Shown here in pieces: positions 7,148 through 12,850 of a stretch of DNA of 12,850 nucleotides. The notes beneath the pieces were generated by a model that was not told where the DNA came from, made no database searches, and was given only the letters and a program-made list of their open reading frames with translations. The translations under genes were made by a program, and so were the position numbers. How positions within the stretch are numbered: the stretch's first letter is position 1; each line of letters opens with the position of its first letter. This stretch comes from Dehalococcoidia bacterium (GTDB lineage Bacteria; Chloroflexota; Dehalococcoidia; UBA3495), in assembly GCA_002730485.1 (NCBI GenBank), contig PCAH01000160.1, positions 1 through 12,850 on the forward strand, in the 5' to 3' direction.

Positions 7148-8548
7148 ATGAACACATCCGACCTACCCTTTTTGAACATCTCAGAGTTATCCGCACTTTT
7201 GGCCAGCAGGGAGGTCTCCCCGGTGGAGGCAACCGCGGCCTATCTTGAGCGTATCGCGTTGTTGGACGTCAAAATCCATGCCTACGTCACGGTAACAGCA
7301 GACAAAGCTCTGGAAGCGGCCAAGATTGCCGAGCAAGAGATAGTCAGGGGCGATTACCGGGGGCCGATGCACGGTGTGCCGGTGGCGGTAAAGGATCAGA
7401 TACAGACTGAGGGAATCCTGACCACCGGCGGGTCTCCAGTCTTCGGCGATAATGTCCCAACCGAAGACGCAACGGTCATCAAGAACCTGAAAGCGGCCGG
7501 GGCAGTGCTTTTGGGCAAGCTGAACATGACCGAGTTTGCGACCACGGCTCTGTCTCATCAGTTTGACCCGCCGCGGAACCCCTGGGACTTGGAACGGTCA
7601 ACCGGCGGCTCCAGCAGCGGCTCAGGAGCGGCCACAGCGGCCTTTCTCTGCGCTTCCGCACTCGGAGAGGACACCGGCGGTTCAGTACGCCTACCGGCGG
7701 CCTGGTGCGGCCTGGCGGGCATTCGCCCCACCTGGGGCCGAGTCAGCCGCTACGGAGTGATGCCCGGCGTCCGGTCCATGGACACCGTGGGTCCTCTGGC
7801 ACGGACGGTGGCCGACTGCGCAATGACCCTTGGAGCCGTCGCAGGCCACGACCCAAATGACAAGAGAACCAGCACTGAACCTGTGCCTGATTACCTGGCC
7901 GCTTTGACCGGGGATGTCAAAGGTCTGCGCATAGGCATAGTCAAAGAGATGCTCTACAGCAACGTGGTCGAAGACGAGATACGTCAGTCGGTTCTAGAAT
8001 CAGTGGACACTTTGCGGAGCATGGGGGCTGATGTGGAGGAACTTTCGATTCCATTGGCCGCCAGCGCAGGAGCGATAAACGGGGCCATACGCATCGAAGC
8101 TCCAACCACCTACCAGGAACTGCTCCGCGACCGCCCAGAAGCAATCGCCCACGACAACCGCATCGGGTACCTGGTGGGCTCGATCATGCCCGCAAAAGTC
8201 TTATATAAGGCCCTCCGCCTGCGGTCGATGCTCCGCAGCCAGGTGCTGGAGGCATTGGACCGGGTCGACATCTTGCTCACACCAAGCAACGGCGTTGCCG
8301 CCCAGTTACTTGAGTCAGACCCAATTATCGACGGCAAGGACAAGGTCAGTCGTACACCATGGCTGCTGGCCACCGCCTTCAGCCTGGCGAATGTTCCGGC
8401 AATGAGCGTTCCTTGCGGATTCACCGAGACCGGCCTGCCCATCGGTCTGCAATTGGCCGGAAGACCCTTGGACGAAAGCACGGTCTTACGTGTCGGCCAC
8501 GCTTACGAACAGGCTACCGAATGGCATCTCCGCAGACCCAACATCTAG
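7148..8548 (+). CDS. Amidase-signature family hydrolase
   Basis: Cytoplasmic serine amidase of the amidase-signature family; it hydrolyses a carboxamide to acid plus ammonia or amine. The 466-residue protein has the complete Ser-cisSer-Lys triad: Lys82 in VAVKD, cis-Ser155 in the glycine/serine-rich GGSSSGSG, and nucleophile Ser179 in DTGGSVR, with the expected 24-residue spacing between the serines. Further family features are PMHGVPVAVKD (73-83), LGKLNMTEFA (122-131) and the C-terminal GLPIGLQLAG (429-438). It resembles GatA in general pattern, but there are no gatB or gatC neighbours and it is alone, so a catabolic amidase is more likely. The ATG at 7148 fits the family N-terminus; only a weak purine run (GATGAGA) precedes it. 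It is divergent from the amidohydrolase operon and shares its control region, which hints at joint regulation. Substrate not predictable. Confidence 0.94.
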   Translation: MNTSDLPFLNISELSALLASREVSPVEATAAYLERIALLDVKIHAYVTVTADKALEAAKIAEQEIVRGDYRGPMHGVPVAVKDQIQTEGILTTGGSPVFGDNVPTEDATVIKNLKAAGAVLLGKLNMTEFATTALSHQFDPPRNPWDLERSTGGSSSGSGAATAAFLCASALGEDTGGSVRLPAAWCGLAGIRPTWGRVSRYGVMPGVRSMDTVGPLARTVADCAMTLGAVAGHDPNDKRTSTEPVPDYLAALTGDVKGLRIGIVKEMLYSNVVEDEIRQSVLESVDTLRSMGADVEELSIPLAASAGAINGAIRIEAPTTYQELLRDRPEAIAHDNRIGYLVGSIMPAKVLYKALRLRSMLRSQVLEALDRVDILLTPSNGVAAQLLESDPIIDGKDKVSRTPWLLATAFSLANVPAMSVPCGFTETGLPIGLQLAGRPLDESTVLRVGHAYEQATEWHLRRPNI

Positions 8549-8570
8549 AGAATCTATAAATATCTCTTCT

Positions 8571-8591
8571 GGCAGCGGATTGCCCTTTTTT
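8571..8591 (+). terminator. Weak candidate terminator after the amidase
   Basis: GGCA (8571-8574) can pair with TGCC (8581-8584) over a six-base loop, followed at once by C and six T. The stem is only 4 bp, so termination would be weak or partial, and the downstream membrane protein gene may be reached by read-through. Confidence 0.3.
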
Positions 8592-8614
8592 AGACATTGT
8601 GAGAGATTTGTTCT

Positions 8615-9586
8615 GTGCTGAATAACTTTGATGTAAAAGCGTCGTTACAGGGCTTGGTCGTCATCAGTGACGACCGATTGCCCGTGCGGAGAATCCCCCT
8701 CAGGGAAAAGCCGCTGAAACGCTACCTACTTCCCTACCGTGGGTTGTTGGGTCTGTTGCTGATATGCATCGCCTGGCCCATCTCTTGGGCAGAGAGCGGC
8801 ACGGGTCTTCAATTCACTTTCTTCCCTCTGTGGCTGGGATTCATCCTGTCCGTAGACGGTCTGGTTCTCCGACGGACCGGAACTTCGCTCATCGTTCGCA
8901 GCCCCAAGATCATGGCTGCGATGTTCATCCTTGCCGTCCCGTATTGGTGGATGTTCGAAGCGATCAATCAGGTAACGCAAAACTGGGTCTATATCGGATC
9001 TAATCCAGAAACCAGTCTCTTCTCTTTGATCCAGACTTCCCTGGCATTCTCGGTGGTGATACCTGCGGTGTTTGAAGTTTCAGAACTGGTCGGATCGTTC
9101 AGTTTCATCAAGCGTTTTTCCCGCCTGCCGTCTTTGGTTTTGGACCGCCAACATGTCGCGATTATCGGGATATTGGGTGTGTTGTCGCTGGCCGCCCTGC
9201 TCCTCTGGCCAAAATACCTGTTCCCGGTAACGTGGCTCAGCTTGTTCTTCATCTTTGACCCCATCAACTTCCTTACTGGAAGGCCCAGCATCACAGCCAA
9301 GGTGAGACATGGCGATTGGCAGTTGGTCGTCGCCTTTGCCCTTGGCGCACTGGTCTGCGGGTTCTTTTGGGAGATGTGGAACTACCAGGCTACGGTCAGT
9401 TGGGAATACAATATCGGCTTCTTTGATTTCGCCCGAATCTTCCACATGCCCCTATTGGGCTACGGTGGCTACCTGCCCTTTGGTCTGGAGACCTATGCCA
9501 TGTTCCACTTCGTGGTCGGGCTGATGGGATGGTCTCGTGATGCCGAGGTGCCGATGCGCGGTGACGTTGAGCTAGCCGCCGACTAG
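8615..9586 (+). CDS. Polytopic inner-membrane protein of unknown function
   Basis: I do not recognise the family with certainty. The 323-residue protein has about seven or eight hydrophobic segments (roughly 42-60, 68-85, 98-115, 138-160, 181-198, 203-220, 236-255 and 290-306), so it is an integral membrane protein. The N-terminal 36 residues are polar and basic (VRRIPLREKPLKR), suggesting a cytoplasmic N-terminus. Charged or polar residues lie in or next to the hydrophobic parts: Glu153/Glu156, Asp215, Glu253 and His277. The C-terminal third has an aromatic block WEMWNY (252-257) and then FHMPLLGYGGYLPFGLE (276-292), which look like a functional site. The start is a GTG with only a weak GAGAGA 8 bases upstream; no in-frame ATG exists before residue 100, so the start is uncertain but the frame is clear. 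Same strand as the amidase, 66 bases downstream; a link to transport or lipid metabolism would be a guess. Confidence 0.82.
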   Translation: MLNNFDVKASLQGLVVISDDRLPVRRIPLREKPLKRYLLPYRGLLGLLLICIAWPISWAESGTGLQFTFFPLWLGFILSVDGLVLRRTGTSLIVRSPKIMAAMFILAVPYWWMFEAINQVTQNWVYIGSNPETSLFSLIQTSLAFSVVIPAVFEVSELVGSFSFIKRFSRLPSLVLDRQHVAIIGILGVLSLAALLLWPKYLFPVTWLSLFFIFDPINFLTGRPSITAKVRHGDWQLVVAFALGALVCGFFWEMWNYQATVSWEYNIGFFDFARIFHMPLLGYGGYLPFGLETYAMFHFVVGLMGWSRDAEVPMRGDVELAAD

Positions 9587-9720
9587 GTCCCTTCCCTCCT
9601 CAGCCCACCTTCTATTCACCAGCCACAGCCCCTTTCTTGTACCCGTGCCTGTCCCGGTGTATCCTTGCCCCAACGAATCGAGCCCTGCCACTTGATTCAA
9701 CCCAATAAATCATTGCCTAA

Positions 9721-9730
9721 AAAGGAGATC
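9721..9730 (+). promoter_or_regulatory. Near-perfect Shine-Dalgarno of the monooxygenase
   Basis: AAAGGAGATC lies 5 bases before the ATG at 9736 and pairs almost completely with the usual 3' end of 16S rRNA. It is by far the best ribosome binding site in the window and fixes the start of the gene. No confident promoter was found in the 149 bases (9587-9735) before it, which are CT-rich and otherwise featureless. Confidence 0.85.
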
Positions 9731-9735
9731 CACCG

Positions 9736-10818
9736 ATGAAGTTTGGAATCTTCACCATTGTTCCCTGGCACGAGAGCAAGGGACAGCAGCAATCTCTTGA
9801 CGAGAGCATGGAACAAATCGAGCTGGCCGACCAACTGGGCATCGACGAAGTCTGGCTGGGTGAGCACCGTTTCTCCCGACACGGGCTCTTGTCGGGTATC
9901 TGGTCTTTCGCCGGCATGGTCGCCGGTCGCACCAAGAACGTCCGTATCGGCACCGCCGTGATCGTGCTGCCGCTGCACAACCCGATCCTGATCGCCGAAG
10001 AAGCTGCGATGCTTGATGTGATCAGCGGTGGACGCCTCAATCTCGGCATCGGTTCCGGTTACCAGCGTCAAGAATTTGACGGCCTGGGCATCGACATCAA
10101 CACCAGCCGTGAGCGGTTCTACGAGGCTGTGGATGTCATGAAGAAGGCCTGGACCGAAGAGACCCTCACCTATAAAGGCAAGTTCACCGACGTCGAAGAC
10201 CTCTGGGTATTGCCCAGGCCTTTGCAGCAGCCCATCCCGCCGCTGTTCCAGGCTGTGAGCACATCCCCAGCCAGCATCGACTTTGCCGCCAAGAACAACA
10301 TCCAGGTGATTGCCGGTGGCCCCACCGACATCCTTGGCCAGGCCCCTCAGGTGATCAAAGCCTGGCGCGATAAGATGGACGAGTATGGCAACCCCCACGC
10401 ACATCTGGACCCGCCCATGTCCAAGGGCATCTACGTTGCGCCCTCCCAGGAAGAAGCAGAGCGCGATGCAGCGGAATTGCAGAACTTCTCATCCCGCATC
10501 CTCAATTCCGAGGGAACCAACGGCTCCATCGGAATGCCGACTGACCGGGACGGAAACGTCCCTCCAGGCTATGAGCACTGGGCCGGCCGGCAGAGCGACA
10601 GGGACCGCCGTGACGACCCGGGCCACGCTGGACTGCCGCCGCTGGTGGGAACGCCAGAGGTGGTCATCGAGCGACTCAAGGCGACCCAGGCTGCCGGTAT
10701 CAACCACGTGTTCGGCAACTTCGGGTTCCCAGGCCTACCCCACGAGAAGGTCCTGCGGTCCATTGAGATGTTCGCCAAAGAGGTCATGCCTGAGTTCCAA
10801 GGAGCTCCGGTAGCCTAA
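9736..10818 (+). CDS. Luciferase-like (LLM class) flavin-dependent monooxygenase
   Basis: Member of the bacterial luciferase-like family: TIM-barrel enzymes using FMNH2 (or F420) and usually oxygen to oxidise a small molecule. The 360-residue protein is of normal length. It begins MKFGIFTIVPW and has GIDEVWLGEHRF (35-46) with the Glu43-His44 pair common in the family, IGTAVIVLPLHNP (71-83), the SGGRLNLGIGSGYQRQEFDGLG segment around 97-118 typical of flavin/phosphate binding, and VGTPEVVIERL near 304-314 at the C-terminus. A polar, acidic stretch (about 258-298, rich in Asp, Arg, Gly) is probably a surface insertion. It stands alone between its own Shine-Dalgarno and a strong terminator. Codons lean to C-ending forms (ATC, GCC, AAC, GGC), which with the signals suggests high expression. 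No flavin reductase is present in the window, so reduced flavin must come from elsewhere. Substrate unknown. Confidence 0.93.
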   Translation: MKFGIFTIVPWHESKGQQQSLDESMEQIELADQLGIDEVWLGEHRFSRHGLLSGIWSFAGMVAGRTKNVRIGTAVIVLPLHNPILIAEEAAMLDVISGGRLNLGIGSGYQRQEFDGLGIDINTSRERFYEAVDVMKKAWTEETLTYKGKFTDVEDLWVLPRPLQQPIPPLFQAVSTSPASIDFAAKNNIQVIAGGPTDILGQAPQVIKAWRDKMDEYGNPHAHLDPPMSKGIYVAPSQEEAERDAAELQNFSSRILNSEGTNGSIGMPTDRDGNVPPGYEHWAGRQSDRDRRDDPGHAGLPPLVGTPEVVIERLKATQAAGINHVFGNFGFPGLPHEKVLRSIEMFAKEVMPEFQGAPVA

Positions 10819-10838
10819 GAACAGGCTTTGAACGAGCG

Positions 10839-10884
10839 ACCACAAAAAAGGGCGCGGCTGATTAGCGGCGCCCTTTTTTGTGGT
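10839..10884. terminator. Strong bidirectional intrinsic terminator
   Basis: A perfect 17-bp inverted repeat: ACCACAAAAAAGGGCGC (10839-10855) and its complement (10868-10884) with a 12-base loop. The stem has a GC-rich core flanked by six A on the left and six T on the right, so it works as a rho-independent terminator in both directions. It ends the monooxygenase transcript 21 bases after its stop codon and would also stop minus-strand transcription coming from the hydantoinase-like gene. Confidence 0.92.
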
Positions 10885-10895
10885 TGAACCCTCTC

Positions 10896-10924
10896 GCGTA
10901 GGGGCAGGTTTCTAACCTGCCCTG
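10896..10924 (+). repeat. Hairpin repeat, left copy
   Basis: A 29-base palindromic unit whose core folds into a stem of GGGCAGGTT against AACCTGCCC over a 3-base loop. A second copy lies in inverted orientation at 10999-11027; excluding the first base, 24 of 28 positions match. No transposase is present. It resembles REP/MITE-type repeats; a family assignment would need a genome-wide search. Confidence 0.75.
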
Positions 10925-10998
10925 CTTGTCTGAATCACATCCATGCCACCATCTTGTGCAATCATGTCTCCATTTCTGAACCATGGTTGGTGATGAAA

Positions 10999-11027
10999 CA
11001 GGGCGGGTTGGAAACCCGCACCTACGG
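10999..11027 (-). repeat. Hairpin repeat, right copy (inverted)
   Basis: Inverted partner of the copy at 10896-10924. Its core stem is GCGGGTT against AACCCGC (in either reading). Compared with the left copy, one A-T pair of the stem has become a G-C pair, a paired change that keeps the hairpin. The 74 bases between the copies hold no ORF; similarity extends weakly inwards, with ATCAC and CCATG blocks in inverted order on both sides and a 10-bp palindrome AACCATGGTT at 10979-10988. Confidence 0.75.
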
Positions 11028-11054
11028 TATTGGTACCTGCGGAATTGGGATTGA

Positions 11055-12473
11055 CTAATCCACGGGCCCGCCCAGGGGTGTGGTGGGGCTTTCGCTGGTT
11101 AGGAATTTACCGTATCCGGGTTTTTGCTCCAACTGACCGTCTTTCAACAGCACCTGGCCCCTTAGCAGGGTCATCCAGGGCCTGCCGGTGACCTTCCAGC
11201 CCTCAAATAGACTGTAACCAGCGGTACTGAGGTGATCCCCAGCCGTCACCACCCGGTCCACTCCAGGGTCAAGGATCAGCAGGTCAGCGTCTGAGCCGGC
11301 CTGGATTATTCCTTTCCTGGGATACAGACCAAAGATTCGGGCAGGGTTCTCGGACATTACTCGGGCCAGCCACCAGATGGGGAATCCCCGCTTGACTACA
11401 CCCTCGCTGTACATCAACGGGGCTACGGTCTCGATTCCCGGGGAACCGAATGGCACCGATGCACCGTCTGGGGTCACAAAGATGTTGTCCCAGCCGGGTT
11501 TCTTGAGTTCTTCAGGATGGGGTGAATGGTCGCTGCCGACCAGTGAGATTTGCCCCTGTCTCAGGCCATCCCACAGCGCGTCTTGGTCTGGCCCATCCTC
11601 GGGCCGTAAGGGCGGGCCAATCTTGGCCATGGGGCCGAACTTGGCCATTTCAGCATCGGACAGAAGCAGATACTGGGGGCAGGTCTCGGTCCAGATCTTC
11701 TGACCCTGAGCCTGGGCTTGCTTGATCCGTTCCAAGCCAAGCTGGGTGCTCAGGTGGACCACGTAGGTCGGGCAATCGGTAGCAGCTCCCATCTTGATGG
11801 CCCGGTTGATCGCCTCTTCTTCCGCCCAATCGGGGCAGGCGGTAGGGAAATCTTCGGGGTGGGTGTGGCCATCTGCGATTAGCTTGTTCTCCAGGTACTC
11901 GATGATGTTGCCGCTCTCGCAGTGGAGTTGCAGCAGACCGTTTCCCTTGGCCACCATGTCCATGGCGTTGCAGATATAGTCGTCGTCGCACATACGGCCC
12001 GGTCTTTTCTTGTAGGTCATGAACATCTTGAACGACTTGATGCCCAGCTCCATGGCCTGGGGCAGGGTGTTCAGGATGTTGGGTCGGTTCTGCAATATGA
12101 AGTGGAACGCGAAATCCACCACGGCCGATGCTGTGACTTCTTCCTGGGTGCGGCGCACCGCCTCCACCAGGGTCTCGTCGCCTTCAAGAGCGTAATTCCC
12201 AAAGGGGATCAGGGTCGTCAGTCCGGCGTGGGCCGCTGCCAGCGCTCCCAGGGCGTAATCGTCATGCCCGTCAAGATGAACATGAGAATCGATCAGCCCT
12301 GGCAGTACGAACTTGCCCTCGGCATCGATGTACTTGTCGGCCTTGGGCAGCAGGTGCTCTGGCCCCACTGCCGCAATCTTCTCGCCGTTGATGGCCACCG
12401 CAGCATCCATCACCTGGGATGATGTAACCACCGTTCCGCCTCGAACGATCGTGTCCACTCGCGCTTCTGCCAT
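11055..12473 (-). CDS. Dihydropyrimidinase/hydantoinase-type cyclic amidohydrolase
   Basis: Binuclear metal hydrolase that opens cyclic amides such as dihydropyrimidines, hydantoins or related rings. The 472-residue protein is full length and has all expected ligands: His64 and His66 in GLIDSHVHLDGH, the Lys149 that becomes carboxylated in GIKSFKMFMTYKK, His184 (LHCESG), His240 (VVHLSTQ) and Asp315 (GSDHSPH). Tyr154, matching the oxyanion Tyr of dihydropyrimidinases, is present. A pre-SDHSPH PPLRPEDG segment and the C-terminal GSDADLLILDP sandwich return are also typical. The exact ring cannot be inferred; dihydropyrimidinase, D-hydantoinase, allantoinase-like or phenylhydantoinase activity are all possible. 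The start ATG has an AGGAGG (plus positions 12480-12485) 7 bases upstream. It is a single-gene unit, divergent from a short-chain dehydrogenase and driven by one half of a mirror-image promoter pair. Confidence 0.93.
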   Translation of the reverse strand: MAEARVDTIVRGGTVVTSSQVMDAAVAINGEKIAAVGPEHLLPKADKYIDAEGKFVLPGLIDSHVHLDGHDDYALGALAAAHAGLTTLIPFGNYALEGDETLVEAVRRTQEEVTASAVVDFAFHFILQNRPNILNTLPQAMELGIKSFKMFMTYKKRPGRMCDDDYICNAMDMVAKGNGLLQLHCESGNIIEYLENKLIADGHTHPEDFPTACPDWAEEEAINRAIKMGAATDCPTYVVHLSTQLGLERIKQAQAQGQKIWTETCPQYLLLSDAEMAKFGPMAKIGPPLRPEDGPDQDALWDGLRQGQISLVGSDHSPHPEELKKPGWDNIFVTPDGASVPFGSPGIETVAPLMYSEGVVKRGFPIWWLARVMSENPARIFGLYPRKGIIQAGSDADLLILDPGVDRVVTAGDHLSTAGYSLFEGWKVTGRPWMTLLRGQVLLKDGQLEQKPGYGKFLTSESPTTPLGGPVD

Positions 12474-12518
12474 ACCCTGCCTCCTGCCATTCGTCAGGTC
12501 TGAATCCAGGCTGCCGCG

Positions 12519-12547
12519 AGTGTAATCTTGGCCTGTTGGCCTGTCAA
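12519..12547 (-). promoter_or_regulatory. Promoter of the hydantoinase-like gene
   Basis: On the minus strand a consensus -35 TTGACA (plus 12542-12547) is followed after 17 bases by TACACT (plus 12519-12524), 4 of 6 to the -10 consensus. Transcription would start near 12512, giving a leader of about 39 bases. The same two elements, with the same flanking bases, occur in mirror image at 12562-12591. Confidence 0.7.
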
Positions 12548-12561
12548 CGAATCAGCATCTG

Positions 12562-12591
12562 TTGACAGGCCGTCTTGAGCGCGACTACACT
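12562..12591 (+). promoter_or_regulatory. Promoter of the short-chain dehydrogenase gene
   Basis: A consensus -35 TTGACA (12562-12567) is followed after 18 bases by TACACT (12586-12591). Transcription would start near 12598, leaving a leader of about 70 bases before the ATG at 12668. It mirrors the promoter facing the hydantoinase-like gene; the two -35 elements are only 14 bases apart, so polymerases at the two sites may compete. Confidence 0.65.
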
Positions 12592-12667
12592 CGCCCCAAC
12601 CGCTCACCGGGCAGTCGGCAGACCCATATTTCAATCGATAGCAGGCCTGGGAGTCTTGAGGAAGAAC

Positions 12668-12850
12668 ATGCAACTGGAAGATAAATTCGCCCTGGTCACC
12701 GGCGCTGGTCGCGGCATGGGCCGGGCAATATCCCTACAGCTAGCCGAAGAAGGTGCCAACATCGCCGTGTCGGACATCGACGCTTCCACCGCCGAAGACA
12801 CTGCAGTGGCTGTGAAACAGTTGGGCCGCGAGAGCATCGTGTTGCCGGCA
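12668..12850 (+). CDS. Short-chain dehydrogenase/reductase, N-terminal part (runs off the window)
   Basis: The 61 visible codons encode the Rossmann start of a classical SDR oxidoreductase: ALVTGAGRGMGRAI (8-21) with the TGxxxGxG cofactor loop, then NIAVSDID (31-38). Asp36 at the end of beta-2 points to NAD(H) rather than NADP(H). The ATG follows GAGGAAG (12658-12664) at good spacing. The catalytic Ser-Tyr-Lys part lies beyond the right edge, so activity and substrate cannot be judged; 'FabG-like' annotation would be only generic. Divergent from the hydantoinase-like hydrolase through paired promoters, suggesting the two enzymes are used together. Confidence 0.92.
   Translation, partial: MQLEDKFALVTGAGRGMGRAISLQLAEEGANIAVSDIDASTAEDTAVAVKQLGRESIVLPA

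Larger units (their letters stand above)
12516..12594. repeat. Nested inverted repeat formed by mirror-image promoters
   Basis: The outer arms GCGAGTGTA (12516-12524) and TACACTCGC (12586-12594) and the inner arms GGCCTGTCAAC (12538-12548) and GTTGACAGGCC (12561-12571) are perfect and nearly concentric. Inner arms carry the two -35 elements, outer arms the two -10 elements. The identity goes beyond the promoter hexamers (five extra bases at the inner arms, three at the outer). A further direct copy of GGCCTGT lies at 12530-12536. Confidence 0.85.

Noticed and set aside
7148..8548. Amidase as GatA of the tRNA amidotransferase
   Set aside because: The catalytic triad is shared by the whole family; no gatB or gatC is nearby and nothing specific to GatA could be shown.
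9587..9735. Promoter for the monooxygenase using TTGATT near 9692
   Set aside because: No hexamer resembling a -10 lies at 16-18 bases spacing, so no call was made.
10839..11027. CRISPR array or composite transposon formed by the palindromes
   Set aside because: There are only two inverted copies, no regularly spaced direct repeats, no cas genes and no transposase.

Overview
The window looks like part of a chromosome from a free-living, moderately GC-rich bacterium. The gene mix suggests Chloroflexota, possibly SAR202/Dehalococcoidia-like: a housekeeping uvrA next to many catabolic single-copy enzymes (a luciferase-like flavin monooxygenase, two metal-dependent amidohydrolases, an amidase-signature enzyme, an alpha/beta hydrolase, two dehydrogenases). 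The lineage is an inference from gene content and was not tested by phylogeny. No phage, transposase, CRISPR, rRNA or tRNA gene is visible. Coding density is high: no gene-free stretch exceeds 300 bases, and the longest (10819-11054) holds a terminator and a pair of palindromic repeats.

Layout. 30-3020 (minus): uvrA, complete, with a lysine-rich tail. 3170-3967 (plus): a BtpA-family TIM-barrel protein, divergent from uvrA. 7029-3992 (minus): a compact likely operon in the order TRZ/ATZ-type amidohydrolase, alpha/beta hydrolase, beta-hydroxyacid dehydrogenase, with 24- and 29-base gaps and a ribosome binding site before each gene. 7148-8548 (plus): an amidase-signature hydrolase, divergent from that operon across a control region with a symmetrical -10 element and a perfect 12-bp tandem repeat. 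8615-9586 (plus): an unrecognised polytopic membrane protein. 9736-10818 (plus): a luciferase-like monooxygenase as its own unit, with a near-perfect Shine-Dalgarno and a strong bidirectional terminator. 10896-11027: two inverted copies of a hairpin repeat. 12473-11055 (minus): a dihydropyrimidinase/hydantoinase-type hydrolase. 12668 to the right edge (plus): the start of a short-chain dehydrogenase. The last two genes diverge from a mirror-image pair of promoters.

How the genes may work together. Apart from uvrA, BtpA and the membrane protein, the chemistry is opening or oxidising small C-N compounds: a monooxygenase, a cyclic-amide hydrolase, an amidase and another amidohydrolase, then an alpha/beta hydrolase and NAD(P)-dependent dehydrogenases for the carbon products. 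This recalls the logic of pyrimidine or hydantoin breakdown, but the substrates cannot be read from the sequence and a single pathway is unproven. The points most worth attention are the mirror-image promoters at 12516-12594, the alpha/beta hydrolase with Thr at the nucleophile position, the amidohydrolase with Asn where deaminases of its family carry the catalytic Glu, and the covarying hairpin pair at 10896-11027.
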